From Calothrix sp. PCC 7103 (GTDB taxonomy: Bacteria; Cyanobacteriota; Cyanobacteriia; Cyanobacteriales; Nostocaceae), in assembly GCF_000331305.1 (NCBI RefSeq), contig NZ_KB217478.1, positions 4,614,296 to 4,678,295 of the forward strand: a stretch of DNA of 64,000 nt, given 5' to 3'. The translations under genes were made by a program, and so were the position numbers. The notes under the pieces are model-generated. The model made no database searches. It was given only the letters and a program-made list of their open reading frames with translations, and was not told where the DNA came from. This document shows, in pieces, positions 7,978-18,638 of the stretch (position 1 is the stretch's first letter; each line of letters starts with the position of its first letter).

Positions 7978-9990
7978 TTATGATTTTGGATTTAATTCTC
8001 TCAATCTAGCCTTCGCATCATTATAATTACCTTCCTCCCCCTTATCTTGAAATAACTGTGCAGCTTTATTAAAATCACTAATAGCCTTAGCCACGTTTCC
8101 CAAATTAGTAAAGACTAATCCGCGATTATAATAAGCCAAAGGATACTCAGAATTTATACTAATAGCTTTTGTATAGTCTTTAATCGCATCTTGCCAAAAC
8201 CCACGCTCAAGATTCGCGTTTCCTCGGTAATTATAAGCTGATGCATTCTCTGGTTCTAATGCAATAGCTTTGTTAAAATCAGCAAAGGCGCCTGTGACAT
8301 CATTATTTTTCAAGCGAAAGTTACCCCAATGAATATAGGTGTCAGGATATTTATCATTGAGTAACAACGCTTGACTATAATCATTATAAGCTTTTTCAGG
8401 GTCGGCTAAATCACTATATACATTACCTCTTGCTAAATATGCTTTGATGTACTTAGGATCTATTTCAATAGCTTTGGTAAAATCTTTCTTAGCTGCTTGT
8501 TTTTGATTTAGCTCATAGTAATTTAAACCACGTTCATAATATAATTCGGCATTTTCTAGTTGTAGCGCTACTGCTTGGTCAAAATCTTTACCAGCACCAA
8601 GCTTATTACCCTGTTTACGAAACATTTTTGCACGCTCGACATACGCTACAACAAGTTCAGGGTTGAGCGAAATAGCTTTATTTATATCCTCGAATGCGCG
8701 CTGCCTATCTTTAATTTTATTACGCGCAAGTCCACGCGCATAATAAAATTCGCTATTTTTAGCGTCAAGTTTAATAGCTTGATCATAATCGGTAATGGCG
8801 CCGATATAATCACCTAACGAATAAAGACTAAAACCACGGTCGTAGTAACAGTTTGCGTCTTTAGGGTTAAGTCGAATTGCTGCACTAGAATCTACTACAG
8901 ACTTATTATAATCACCTAAGCGGTAATATGAATCTCCGCGTCGATTATATGCTGCTGCATAATTGGGATTTATATCAATTGCTTCGCTGAAGTTTGTAAT
9001 TGCAGCTTGATAATTTTGAGCCTCGTATTTCTTTATACCTTGTTGGTAAAATTTTTCAGCTTGACTGATATCTTTAGGTTGGATAAGAATCCAGCTAATT
9101 ATTCCTACAATTATAAAGCTTGCGGCGCCTACAAGTAAAATTAAAATAATTTGTGCTTTGCGCTCTTGTTTGATACTAAAATACTTATCTTGTAATGGTC
9201 TAATATCAATTAAAGCATCAAGAGCAGATTGATAACGACATCGAGAATCGAGCTTAACCATTTTATTGATAACATGCGCTAGCTTGCGGCTAACTTTGGG
9301 ACTGCGATGGCGCCAACGGATTTCACCTGTGATAAAGTTTCTAGGACTATTTATTCCAGTAATTTCACTTGCTGGTAAATTTGTTAACATCGAAATAGCA
9401 ATTATCCCTAGAGCATAAATATCACTATTAAATTGTGTGCAGCCATGAAACTGTTCCATTGGCATATACTCAGAAATGCCAAGGTTGTAATTAATAGCTC
9501 CTTCATTACTACCAAAATCAATTAATACATACTGCTTATCTAACTCGCGTTGAATAATATTACTTGGTTTAATATTACGGTGAATTACCCCTTGACCATG
9601 TACAGATACTAAAATCTTTAGTAAACTCAAAAAAATGCTTACTATCTCTTCTTCTGTTGAGTGTATTTGTTTCTCTATTTTGTGACTAAGAGAATTACCT
9701 TTAATAAACTCCTTTAACAAACAAAATTCTTTACTTTCTATCCAGTAAGTAAATATTTTCTGAATTCTGTCATGTTCCTGTGCGATTTCTTGTAAAATAT
9801 GAGTTTCTCTATGCAACGAATTTCTTACATCATTTAAATCTTGTTCTTTTGAATTATTTATAAATATTTTTTTAAATATATAATAGGTGGAATTTTTCTC
9901 CTCTATATCAGCGACAATATAGTTTTCACCCACTTTATCTTGACTCAATACTTGGATAATTCGGTAGCGCAAACCTAAGAGTTGAGACAT
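7978..9990 (-). CDS. Serine/threonine kinase-like protein with TPR repeats
   Basis: A 670-residue protein with a protein-kinase fold (about 8-270), one transmembrane helix (about 280-304) and eight or nine TPR units (about 312-665), a common cyanobacterial layout. Lysines at 40-41 are candidates for the ATP-binding lysine. The metal-binding DFG (158-160) and Asn144 are intact. The catalytic loop, however, reads HRNIKPSN (137-144): the usual HRD aspartate is Asn139, confirmed as AAT in the DNA. It may be a pseudokinase or a weak kinase. The C-terminal TPRs would lie across the membrane from the kinase domain. Confidence 0.88.
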   Translation of the reverse strand: MSQLLGLRYRIIQVLSQDKVGENYIVADIEEKNSTYYIFKKIFINNSKEQDLNDVRNSLHRETHILQEIAQEHDRIQKIFTYWIESKEFCLLKEFIKGNSLSHKIEKQIHSTEEEIVSIFLSLLKILVSVHGQGVIHRNIKPSNIIQRELDKQYVLIDFGSNEGAINYNLGISEYMPMEQFHGCTQFNSDIYALGIIAISMLTNLPASEITGINSPRNFITGEIRWRHRSPKVSRKLAHVINKMVKLDSRCRYQSALDALIDIRPLQDKYFSIKQERKAQIILILLVGAASFIIVGIISWILIQPKDISQAEKFYQQGIKKYEAQNYQAAITNFSEAIDINPNYAAAYNRRGDSYYRLGDYNKSVVDSSAAIRLNPKDANCYYDRGFSLYSLGDYIGAITDYDQAIKLDAKNSEFYYARGLARNKIKDRQRAFEDINKAISLNPELVVAYVERAKMFRKQGNKLGAGKDFDQAVALQLENAELYYERGLNYYELNQKQAAKKDFTKAIEIDPKYIKAYLARGNVYSDLADPEKAYNDYSQALLLNDKYPDTYIHWGNFRLKNNDVTGAFADFNKAIALEPENASAYNYRGNANLERGFWQDAIKDYTKAISINSEYPLAYYNRGLVFTNLGNVAKAISDFNKAAQLFQDKGEEGNYNDAKARLRELNPKS

Positions 9991-10301
9991 TGGTAATATC
10001 TATATAGTTACTTCCTTTCTTATTTTAAGGAACTCTAATAAAATGAAATTATTGGAGTGTGTTTTAAAGAACATTCTTATTTAATGATTTACAATATTTA
10101 AAATCCCCCCTTACGCGCGGGGGGCGAGTGTTAAGTAATTATTCGCACAATGTCAATAGAGTTTTTACTTAAATGACATGAGAAAAACAATAAGATTATT
10201 TTTCTTGAACAACCGTGGTGGGAAATCGATGGAGAAGCCAAAATAGAAACACAAGCTCTAATATATAAAGTCTTAGTTCAAATACAGGAGTCTGTACAAA
10301 A
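9991..10301. other. Intergenic region between divergent kinase and putA
   Basis: Divergent promoter region with a short C-run/G-run hairpin around 10105-10125. A purine-rich AGGAG precedes the putA GTG. No small gene was recognised. Confidence 0.5.
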
Positions 10302-13280
10302 GTGGTTTTACAAGCACAAACAAGCAATTACGAGACTAAAACTCAAGAAATTGCTAAACAGCTTCTCGCAGCTACCCAAGAAAATCGTTCATTTTTGGCA
10401 AATCTCCGCGACCAAATGCGCTGGGATGATAAATTGCTAGCTTGGGCAATGAGTAATCCCGGTTTACGGGTGCAGTTATTCCGTTTTATTGATACTCTAC
10501 CTGCGTTACATGATAAATCTGAAATTGCCGCGCATTTACAGGAATATCTTGGTGATGAGTCGGTAGAACTACCTGCGGCGCTCAAAGGCATGTTAAACTT
10601 TGCTAATCCCAATTCGGCGCCAGGTCAGTTAGCAGCAACTACAGTTATTACAGCGACCGAAACATTAGCGCATAAGTATATTTCTGGTGAAAACACTAAA
10701 CAGGTGTTGAAAACCATTGAACGTTTGCGTAAAGATAAAATGGCGTTCACGGTAGATTTACTCGGTGAAGCTGTTATTACCGAAACCGAAGCAGTATCTT
10801 ATCTTGAGCGTTACATCGACTTGATGCAACAGTTAACCGAAGCGTCTAAGAATTGGAATAAAGTTCCATTAATTGACGAAGCTGATGGAGTCTCAATACC
10901 CCAGGTACAAGTATCGGTAAAATTAACCGCGTTTTACTCGCAGTTTGACCCGTTGGATGCTACGGGTAGTGAAGAAAAAGTTAGTGAGCGCGTTAGAATT
11001 TTACTACGACGTGCAGCAGAACTCGGTGCCTCTGTTCACTTTGATATGGAACAATACGCTTACAAGGATATTACTTTTAGTATCCTCAAGAAGATTTTGA
11101 TGGAAGAGGAGTTTCGTACCCGAACGGATGTGGGGATGACGGTTCAAGCTTACCTTCGTGACAGTGAGCAAGATGCACGTGATTTAATCGCTTGGGCAAA
11201 ACAGCGAGGATATCCGGTTACAATTCGTTTAGTGAAAGGCGCCTATTGGGATCAAGAAACGATAAAGTCGATGCAAAAGCATTGGCAACAACCAGTTTAC
11301 AACGATAAAGCCGCAACCGATGCCAACTTTGAAGCAATAACTCAGTTACTGCTCGAAAATCATCAATATATATATGCTGCTATCGGTAGTCATAACGTTC
11401 GCTCTCTTTCCCGTGCCATAGCTATTGCCGAAAGTTTAAATGTAAAGAAACGCAGTTTTGAAATGCAGGTTCTTTACGGAATGGGAGATAAAATTGCCAA
11501 ATCCCTCGCTGATAAAGGCTATAGAGTACGAGTGTATTGTCCTTATGGTGAATTACTGCCTGGAATGGCGTATTTAATTCGTAGGTTACTAGAAAACACT
11601 GCGAATAGTTCGTTTTTACGCCAAAACATGGAAAACCGACCAGCAGAGGAATTATTAGCGGCGCCTAAAGTTAATCTAGAAAAAGACACGATACATAATA
11701 CCAACACAAACGGGTTTGTTGGTGCCGCAGATACAGACTATTCGCTTGTGGATACCAGACAACGTGCGTCATCGGATTTGACTAAAATCAAAAACAACCT
11801 TGCAAAAACTTATTTACCTTTAATTAACGGTGAGTACGTGCAAACCGACGAAGTTGTAGACTCGGTGAACCCATCGAATAAAAGCGAAGTTGTTGGTAAA
11901 ATTGGACTTGCCAGCATTGAACAAGCTGAAGCTGCAATGAAAGCTGCCGCAAATGCATTTAAAGTGTGGCGAAAAATACCCGTAAGTGAGCGTGCAGCAA
12001 TATTGCGGAAAGCAGCAGACTTAATGGAAAATCGGCGCCCAGAATTATCAGCATGGATAGTCTTAGAAGTGGGTAAACCCGTTCGAGAAGCTGACGGTGA
12101 GGTTTCAGAAGCAATTGATTTCTGCCGCTATTACGCGCTAGAAATGGAGCGGTTAGATAAAGGTGTTAATTATGACATCGCAGGTGAAACAAATAGATAT
12201 ATCTATCAACCACGTGGTATTGCCGTAGTTATTTCACCGTGGAATTTTCCACTTGCCATAGCAGCAGGAATGACATTAGCTGCGTTAGTAGCAGGAAATT
12301 CAACCATACTCAAACCAGCAGAAACATCTTCGGTAATTGCTGCTAAATTCGCCGAAATTATGGTTGAAGCAGGAATACCCAAAGGTGTATTTCAATATTT
12401 ACCTGGTAAAGGTTCTAAAGTTGGCGCCTATTTAGTTAATCATATAGATACACACATCATCGCTTTCACAGGTTCACAAGAAGTAGGGTGTCGTATATAC
12501 TCAGACGCTGCAATTGTAAAACCTGGGCAAAAGCACATGAAGCGTGTTATCGCCGAAATGGGTGGCAAAAACGCTATTATTGTCGATGAAAGTGCTGACT
12601 TAGACGCTGCTGTCGTGGGTGTTGTACAATCAGCATTTGGTTATAGTGGACAAAAGTGTTCTGCTTGTTCACGAGTCATAGTCTTAGAACCTGTATACGA
12701 AACCTTTGTACAGCGATTTGTTGAAGCTACCAAATCATTAAACATCGGCGCCGCAGAATTGCCAAGTACCCAAGTCGGCCCAGTAATCGACGCAAATGCT
12801 CAAGCGCGTATTTTAGAATATATCGAAAAAGGTAAAGCCGAATCGAGCATCGCACTAGAAATGAAGGCGCCGGATAATGGATACTATATAGGTCCCGTCA
12901 TCTTTAAAGACGTACCTGCTGATGGTATCATCGCCCAACAAGAAATTTTTGGTCCAGTAGTAGCAGTAATCAAAGCCAAAGATTTCCAAGAAGCATTACA
13001 AATAGCTAACGGTACCGACTATGCTTTAACAGGTGGAATATACTCCCGTACACCTTCACATATCGAACAAGCACAAACCGACTTTGAAGTCGGAAACTTA
13101 TACATCAACCGTACAATTACAGGAGCAATAGTAGCAAGACAACCCTTCGGAGGATTCAAACTTTCTGGAGTTGGTTCCAAAGCAGGAGGTCCTGATTATT
13201 TATTGCAGTTCCTAGAACCTAAAACTGTAACAGAGAATATTCAGCGTCAAGGTTTTGCACCAATAGAGGGAGCAGATTAA
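10302..13280 (+). CDS. putA: Bifunctional proline dehydrogenase / P5C dehydrogenase
   Basis: A 992-residue PutA that oxidises proline to glutamate in two steps. The proline dehydrogenase part (about 30-450) shows the barrel motifs LVKGAYWD (310-317), GSHN (362-365) and VYCPYGELLPGMAYLIRRLLEN (411-432). The P5C/aldehyde dehydrogenase part (about 505-985) shows SPWNFP (645-650), Glu752 in EMGGKN and the catalytic Cys786 in GQKCSACSR. There is no N-terminal ribbon-helix-helix domain, so it is the non-repressor form. The start is GTG, preceded by AGGAG. It stands alone and is followed by a repeat-rich spacer. Confidence 0.95.
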   Translation: MVLQAQTSNYETKTQEIAKQLLAATQENRSFLANLRDQMRWDDKLLAWAMSNPGLRVQLFRFIDTLPALHDKSEIAAHLQEYLGDESVELPAALKGMLNFANPNSAPGQLAATTVITATETLAHKYISGENTKQVLKTIERLRKDKMAFTVDLLGEAVITETEAVSYLERYIDLMQQLTEASKNWNKVPLIDEADGVSIPQVQVSVKLTAFYSQFDPLDATGSEEKVSERVRILLRRAAELGASVHFDMEQYAYKDITFSILKKILMEEEFRTRTDVGMTVQAYLRDSEQDARDLIAWAKQRGYPVTIRLVKGAYWDQETIKSMQKHWQQPVYNDKAATDANFEAITQLLLENHQYIYAAIGSHNVRSLSRAIAIAESLNVKKRSFEMQVLYGMGDKIAKSLADKGYRVRVYCPYGELLPGMAYLIRRLLENTANSSFLRQNMENRPAEELLAAPKVNLEKDTIHNTNTNGFVGAADTDYSLVDTRQRASSDLTKIKNNLAKTYLPLINGEYVQTDEVVDSVNPSNKSEVVGKIGLASIEQAEAAMKAAANAFKVWRKIPVSERAAILRKAADLMENRRPELSAWIVLEVGKPVREADGEVSEAIDFCRYYALEMERLDKGVNYDIAGETNRYIYQPRGIAVVISPWNFPLAIAAGMTLAALVAGNSTILKPAETSSVIAAKFAEIMVEAGIPKGVFQYLPGKGSKVGAYLVNHIDTHIIAFTGSQEVGCRIYSDAAIVKPGQKHMKRVIAEMGGKNAIIVDESADLDAAVVGVVQSAFGYSGQKCSACSRVIVLEPVYETFVQRFVEATKSLNIGAAELPSTQVGPVIDANAQARILEYIEKGKAESSIALEMKAPDNGYYIGPVIFKDVPADGIIAQQEIFGPVVAVIKAKDFQEALQIANGTDYALTGGIYSRTPSHIEQAQTDFEVGNLYINRTITGAIVARQPFGGFKLSGVGSKAGGPDYLLQFLEPKTVTENIQRQGFAPIEGAD

Positions 13281-13585
13281 GCTGGCAACGGATAATAAAC
13301 GGATGTAACGGATAGGTTGTTTTAAATCTCCCTTTGTGGTCTCTGTGTCTCTGTAGTAATAATATTTACCATTTTTTACTACAGAGGAAGTAGAGAGGAA
13401 GTAGAAGGTTAGGTTTCCACATGGCATAAAAAGTTAGATTTGTAACAAATAACTCATCCGTTACATCCGTTACATCCGTTACATCCGTTACATCCGTTGC
13501 TAACTAATTCATCATTATATTTAGAATATTTAAAGTCAAGGTGGGCAATGTTCACCTTATTTTTTTAGATACAACAAGCTAAAAC
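13281..13585. repeat. Repeat-rich spacer with 9-base tandem repeats
   Basis: CATCCGTTA is repeated five times in tandem (13455-13499). The reverse complement (GCAACGGAT, then ACGGATGTAACGGAT) occurs at 13284-13316, so the spacer can fold into one large hairpin. Inside is a second dispersed repeat like 'tggtctctgtgtctctg', also found inverted near 43918. A degenerate GGTGGGC palindrome lies at 13540-13556. No gene is supported. Confidence 0.8.
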
Positions 13586-14020
13586 ATGACCAACATCATC
13601 ATTAAACAAGCAAATTTCCCCCAAGAATTTGAGGCAATTCGTCAAATTAGAGAAATAGTGTTTCAAAAAGAACAAGGGGTTGACGCCAAATTAGATTTCG
13701 ACGGAAAAGACGAAACTTCCGACCGATTAATTGCGTCATTGAACGGTAACTTTATCGGTACTGTTAGAATTAGATATTTAGGCGCCAATCTTGCTAAAAT
13801 CGAAAGATTAGCAGTATTAGAAACAGCACGCGGATACGGAATTGGAAAGAAACTAATGTTACACGCTCTCGACATTATCAAGAGTAAAAATATACCTGAA
13901 GTTGTAATTCACGCTCAAGAATATATTAAAAGTTTGCATGAACAAATCGGATTTCAGCAAGAAGGTGATGTCTTTGAAGAAGCGGGCATTCGTCATGTAA
14001 AAATGAGAAAATTTATTTAA
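13586..14020 (+). CDS. GNAT-family N-acetyltransferase
   Basis: A 144-residue single-domain GNAT acetyltransferase. The sequence shows a beta-4 strand (LAKIERLAVLETARG) and the acetyl-CoA pyrophosphate loop RGYGIGKKL (about 82-90), followed by a C-terminal VVIHAQEYIKSLHEQIGFQ region typical of ElaA-like members. The size is normal. The acceptor is unknown. The next gene starts 17 bases downstream on the same strand, so the two may be co-transcribed, although no functional link is evident. Confidence 0.85.
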   Translation: MTNIIIKQANFPQEFEAIRQIREIVFQKEQGVDAKLDFDGKDETSDRLIASLNGNFIGTVRIRYLGANLAKIERLAVLETARGYGIGKKLMLHALDIIKSKNIPEVVIHAQEYIKSLHEQIGFQQEGDVFEEAGIRHVKMRKFI

Positions 14021-14037
14021 TAGTGCGCTCGTGCTGA

Positions 14038-16599
14038 GTGAAAGTTAAAAGGTACAAAGTGATTAAACGTTTTGTGATTCCTAGAAATGCCTTAATATTG
14101 GTAATTATTTGGGGTTTAGGTGCCATTTGTGACCGAGTATGGTTATCATTAGACACCTCAATTCCAGGATGGGACCAATCTGATTATTTGACGGGAACGT
14201 TAAATTATTTGCGTGCATTACAAAATATTCATTTGGACAGTAGTGAATGGTGGCAAAGCTTCTGGCTACTATCCTCAAAAATTCCACCCCTCACTTATAT
14301 TATTACAGGCTTTACACAAATCATTTTCGGCGCCGGACAAGACCAAGCGATGTTAGTAATGCTGCTGTTTAGCGCAGTATTAATTATTTCAGTATATAGT
14401 TTAGGTAAAGTATTATTTAATGCCACTATTGGACTTTGGGCTGCTGCTTTATGTCAACTTTTACCTGGACTATACAGACTCAGACTTCAATTTCTTCTAG
14501 ATTACCCTGTTGCTGCGGCTGTTACTTTTTGTTTCTTTTGCTTGACTTGGTGGAATCATCCATCAAAATCTGAGAAAGGAACTATTTTATCGCTCGCTAA
14601 AAGCTGGTGTAAAGTCGTTTTATTTGGCGCCTCACTTGGATTCGCATTATTAATCAAACAAACTGCATTATTATTTCTAATTATCCCTATTATATGGGTA
14701 GCAATTTGCGCCTTACGTAAGTGTCAATGGGGTAAATTAATCGAATTATTTGGTGGAATTTGGGTATCTAGCTTGATATTTGGTGGTTGGTACCGCACTA
14801 ACTGGTTGATAATTTTGACCGCAGGAAAACGCGCAACTATTGACTCAGCAATCGCAGAAGGAGACCCACCATTACATACGCTGCAAGCTTGGATTTTTTA
14901 CTGGCAGCAATTACCCTATCAAGTATCATTACCTTTATTACTAGTACCTATATTCTGTTTATTACTTTATTGGGCAAGGTTTGCAGAAAACAGTATTAAA
15001 GACTCAGAAAGGCAGAAAATAGGTTATTCGCTACGTTGGTTAAGTATATTTATAGTAGCTGCATATTTGCTGACTTCTTTAAACGTCAATAAAGATGAAC
15101 GCTATATAGTACCGTATTTACCTGTACTATCAATATTATTGGCATATGGGTTGACGAGAACTCAAAGTATTTTAGGAAAACGTATTCGTTGGGGAACTTT
15201 GGGTTTAGCAGTTTTACTAATGTTGTATAATTTGTTTCCTATTTATAGCACTGAAGTGCTAATTACAATTATGAGTCCAAACGGTAAATATCGTCCTGAC
15301 TCGCAACATGCATTACCCCATAAAGAAGTAATTGCAGAAATTATCCGTACTGAGCCATATTTACGTTCAACCTTGGGAGTGTTGCCTTCGACATCGAAAA
15401 TAAACCAACATAATCTTAATTATTATGGCGCCCTAGCAAAATTTCAAGTATATGGGCGCCAGGTAGGAGTAAGAAAAAAACAAATAGAGCAAGATACTCG
15501 CTCACTAACATGGTTTATTACAAAAACAGGTGAACAAGGTTCTGTACCATCATCACAAAAAGATATTGTTCAGGCAGTAGAAACATCACCTGACTTTGAA
15601 CTGCACTCACAATGGCAGTTGAGTGATGGTAGTTTGCGACTATATCATCGAAAATCTCCATCCGTCGAAGTCATATCACGACCGCTAGAGTATTCATCGA
15701 TAGATATATATCGCGAAAAAAGTGTTGCTCCAGTTCCCGTAACTTTAACGAATGTAACGCTTCCTAAAACTGCTCCTCCTGGAGTGAGTGTACCAGTTAC
15801 CTACAAATGGTCAGGTTCTTGGGACGAATTCAAAAACGGATTAGTATTACTGACTTGGCACAAGCAAGATAAAACCATCAATACAAATACAAGCTTTTCA
15901 CATGACCATGCTTTAGGTATGGGAAATTTATATACAGCAGTGAAAAAACCCGAAGGTACTTTCCAAGTAATTGAACGTACAGCAATGTTGCCACCAGTTG
16001 GTATTGAACCAGGTAATTACATTCTCCAAGCGACTTTTTTGAATAGAATTTCTGGAGAAACTTATCCAATTTATACACCTGGTATTAATTTAAATATTGA
16101 CCCCAACTCTCAAAGTACACAGGCGCCTGAATTAGATTTGGTAACACAACTAAATAATCTGTCAGGAAATTTACCTAAAGGTACAGAAGCAGTGGAAAAA
16201 ATATTTGCTGAAGTTGCACGTATCAATCAATACGACCCCATACAAGATTACTTATCGCAAGCACGACTTGCCGCCGAGTATCGATTAAAGCATATAGGCA
16301 CCAATTCGGACTTAGCGTATTCAGTCGCGCTTGCGGACGTGCTACAAAGAAGAGTAAAAGGCGCCATCTCATCTTTAGAAAGAGTAACTAAAATCGACGC
16401 ACAAAACCCATTCGCATGGGCATATCTAGCATTTGTACGTCTGTATAATTGGCAACCTAAACAAGCAGAAGCAGCATTAAAACCAGCATTAGAAATGAAT
16501 CCCAACCAACGCGAATTTAAAGCATTAGCAGGAGTAGCAGCACTTATGCGACTCAACATCATCAAAGCTTGGCAAAACTTAAAAGAGTTAGTTGTTTAA
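14038..16599 (+). CDS. Multi-pass glycosyltransferase-like protein with TPR tail
   Basis: An 853-residue membrane protein. The first 400 residues hold about ten hydrophobic segments and an early acidic loop (IPGWDQSDYLTG, about 42-53) like the catalytic loop of PMT/ArnT-type (GT-C) glycosyltransferases. A beta-sandwich-like region follows (about 550-680), then helical repeats resembling TPRs (about 700-850). It would move a sugar from a lipid carrier outside the membrane; donor and acceptor are unknown. The GTG at 14038 is the longest start; an in-frame GTG at 14059 is possible. The GT-C assignment rests on topology and one motif. Confidence 0.65.
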   Translation: MKVKRYKVIKRFVIPRNALILVIIWGLGAICDRVWLSLDTSIPGWDQSDYLTGTLNYLRALQNIHLDSSEWWQSFWLLSSKIPPLTYIITGFTQIIFGAGQDQAMLVMLLFSAVLIISVYSLGKVLFNATIGLWAAALCQLLPGLYRLRLQFLLDYPVAAAVTFCFFCLTWWNHPSKSEKGTILSLAKSWCKVVLFGASLGFALLIKQTALLFLIIPIIWVAICALRKCQWGKLIELFGGIWVSSLIFGGWYRTNWLIILTAGKRATIDSAIAEGDPPLHTLQAWIFYWQQLPYQVSLPLLLVPIFCLLLYWARFAENSIKDSERQKIGYSLRWLSIFIVAAYLLTSLNVNKDERYIVPYLPVLSILLAYGLTRTQSILGKRIRWGTLGLAVLLMLYNLFPIYSTEVLITIMSPNGKYRPDSQHALPHKEVIAEIIRTEPYLRSTLGVLPSTSKINQHNLNYYGALAKFQVYGRQVGVRKKQIEQDTRSLTWFITKTGEQGSVPSSQKDIVQAVETSPDFELHSQWQLSDGSLRLYHRKSPSVEVISRPLEYSSIDIYREKSVAPVPVTLTNVTLPKTAPPGVSVPVTYKWSGSWDEFKNGLVLLTWHKQDKTINTNTSFSHDHALGMGNLYTAVKKPEGTFQVIERTAMLPPVGIEPGNYILQATFLNRISGETYPIYTPGINLNIDPNSQSTQAPELDLVTQLNNLSGNLPKGTEAVEKIFAEVARINQYDPIQDYLSQARLAAEYRLKHIGTNSDLAYSVALADVLQRRVKGAISSLERVTKIDAQNPFAWAYLAFVRLYNWQPKQAEAALKPALEMNPNQREFKALAGVAALMRLNIIKAWQNLKELVV

Positions 16600-16616
16600 C
16601 TTGGCACTCAGCACTT

Positions 16617-18638
16617 TTAACTTAAATACTTAACCAGAACTGACTCTAATTGAAAAATACCGATAGGTTTGCTTAAACAGTCTATAGCACCTGCTTGTAA
16701 AAATCTTTCCCTATCCCCCATTCCCATTGGTGTCATTACAACTACAGGAATTTCTTGTAAACCTTGTTGTCGCTTTAAACTTATTAGCAAATCAAGTCCG
16801 TTTACATCTCCAGGTAAATGCACATCAAGTAAGATTAAATTGGGTTTAAATATATGAACTCGTGTAATAAATCTTTCTGCTGTTAGCATCAATTCGACTT
16901 CATAGCCTATTGTTTGTAAATAATCTTGCATTAATATAGCTGTATGCTCCTCGTCTTCTACTAACAAAATGCGTTTAACAGCTTGCCCTGAAGATGTATT
17001 TGGGTAAACGTAATCTTTATCTAATGAATCGGATTCCAATGTTATATTAGAAACTGAGTCATTTTGCACATTGCTTTGTTGCGGTTGTGCTGGTAGTAAT
17101 AAAGTAAACCGACTTCCTACACCTAAAGTTGATTCTACCGTCAAATCCCCACCATGCAAACGCGCCAGCTTTCGTGTTAATGCTAATCCCAAACCAGTAC
17201 CTTCATACTGGCGATTAAGTTGATTATCAAGTTGCCTAAATGGTTCAAACAATGATTGAAAATTGCTAGGTTCTATACCTATACCAGTATCAGTAACAAT
17301 AAATGCAATTCCATGCTCTACTTGTTTTACTTCTAATGATACTCTACCTTCTTGAGTAAACTTAATTGCATTTGTCAATAAGTTTAACAGCATTTGCTTT
17401 AGGCGCCGTTCATCTGCAATACAAGTTTCTAAACCTGCTTCTATATTATCGACAAGTTGTAATTTTTTGATATTAGCACTTTCTAACACTGTTGAAATAA
17501 CGTTTCTGACAATATCGGATATAGATAAAGAAATCAACATCAATTCTTCTCTACCCGCTTCGACTTTCGACAAATCTAAAATATCATTAATTAATGCAAG
17601 CAAATGTTCACCGCTCGTGTATATACAATTAATATACTCATGCTGTTTCTCACTTAAAGTACCTACAACTTCTTGCTGAAGTAATTGTGATAACCCCATA
17701 ATTGCATTTAAAGGAGTTCGTAGTTCATGACTCATAGTAGCTAAAAAAGCGCTTTTTGCCTTACTCCCAGCTTCAGCAGCTTCTTTACTTTCTCTAAGCT
17801 TTAATTCAGTTTTTTTGCGTTCTGTAACATCTTCAACCATTGCTAGAAAAAAACCTGCCTCGTTCGTTGTAGTGTTAACTAAAGAAACATTGAGATGTGC
17901 CCAAACTAAGCGACCATCCTTATGTAAAAACTGTCGCTCCATTTCAAAGCGCTCTTGACTATTTGTAAACAATTGATAATTCAGTCTAGTTTCTGCCGTT
18001 ATTTCTTCTTCACAAATAAAATCGACTAACTGTTTAGAGCAAAGTTCTTCGTAGTTATATCCTAATATGTGGCAAAGCGCGGGATTTACATCAATTATCC
18101 GTGCGTTCATGTCTAATAAACCTATTCCAATCGAAGAACGCTCAAAAATAGCTCTTAACTGCGCTTCGTTTTTAGATAAAAACTTTGATGATTTTGGAGA
18201 GCGTTGTTCAACAGCACGTAATAAACTACGTCGCAAAGATTGTGGAGTTATCTCACTTTTAATTAAATAATCATCTGCTCCTGCTGCAATTGCTGCTTGT
18301 AATAGGTTTTCATCATCCTTATCACTTGTAACAATAATTACTATGTTTGTATTAAATGCATTTATTTGATCTATATAATCTAAATCAGAAATATTATTTA
18401 AATATAAATCTAATACAACAGCATCGACATTTAAATGCCTATTTTCTAATGTTAATAAAATGTTACTAAAATTACCGTCTTTGTCTATCATCTCTATATA
18501 ATTATTGGCGCCTGCTTGTTTTAGAATATCTTCCAATACATTAGATTGGGTGCGAGAATCTTCAACGCAAGTAAACAATATTATCTTTATTGGTTGATAC
18601 ACCATGCTTTTCACCAATGGAACAATAGTATAAAGCAA
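16617..18638 (-). CDS. Hybrid sensor histidine kinase / response regulator
   Basis: A 673-residue cytoplasmic phosphorelay protein. Domains in order: an N-terminal receiver-like domain (about 16-137, acceptor candidate Asp77 in VVLDLYL), PAS (about 160-275), HisKA with His304 in MSHELRTPLN, HATPase with DTGIGIEP and GTGLGLAL, and a C-terminal receiver (LILLDVHLPG, with MTPMGM and a conserved Lys in LSKPIG). No membrane segment is seen, so the input is intracellular. The first Met may be residue 12 (MVYQPIKII). No cognate regulator is adjacent. It converges on the glycosyltransferase-like gene. Confidence 0.92.
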   Translation of the reverse strand: MLYTIVPLVKSMVYQPIKIILFTCVEDSRTQSNVLEDILKQAGANNYIEMIDKDGNFSNILLTLENRHLNVDAVVLDLYLNNISDLDYIDQINAFNTNIVIIVTSDKDDENLLQAAIAAGADDYLIKSEITPQSLRRSLLRAVEQRSPKSSKFLSKNEAQLRAIFERSSIGIGLLDMNARIIDVNPALCHILGYNYEELCSKQLVDFICEEEITAETRLNYQLFTNSQERFEMERQFLHKDGRLVWAHLNVSLVNTTTNEAGFFLAMVEDVTERKKTELKLRESKEAAEAGSKAKSAFLATMSHELRTPLNAIMGLSQLLQQEVVGTLSEKQHEYINCIYTSGEHLLALINDILDLSKVEAGREELMLISLSISDIVRNVISTVLESANIKKLQLVDNIEAGLETCIADERRLKQMLLNLLTNAIKFTQEGRVSLEVKQVEHGIAFIVTDTGIGIEPSNFQSLFEPFRQLDNQLNRQYEGTGLGLALTRKLARLHGGDLTVESTLGVGSRFTLLLPAQPQQSNVQNDSVSNITLESDSLDKDYVYPNTSSGQAVKRILLVEDEEHTAILMQDYLQTIGYEVELMLTAERFITRVHIFKPNLILLDVHLPGDVNGLDLLISLKRQQGLQEIPVVVMTPMGMGDRERFLQAGAIDCLSKPIGIFQLESVLVKYLS

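Noticed and set aside
13455-13499. Five short tandem repeats as a CRISPR array
   Set aside because: The 9-base units are directly adjacent with no spacers, and no cas genes are present.
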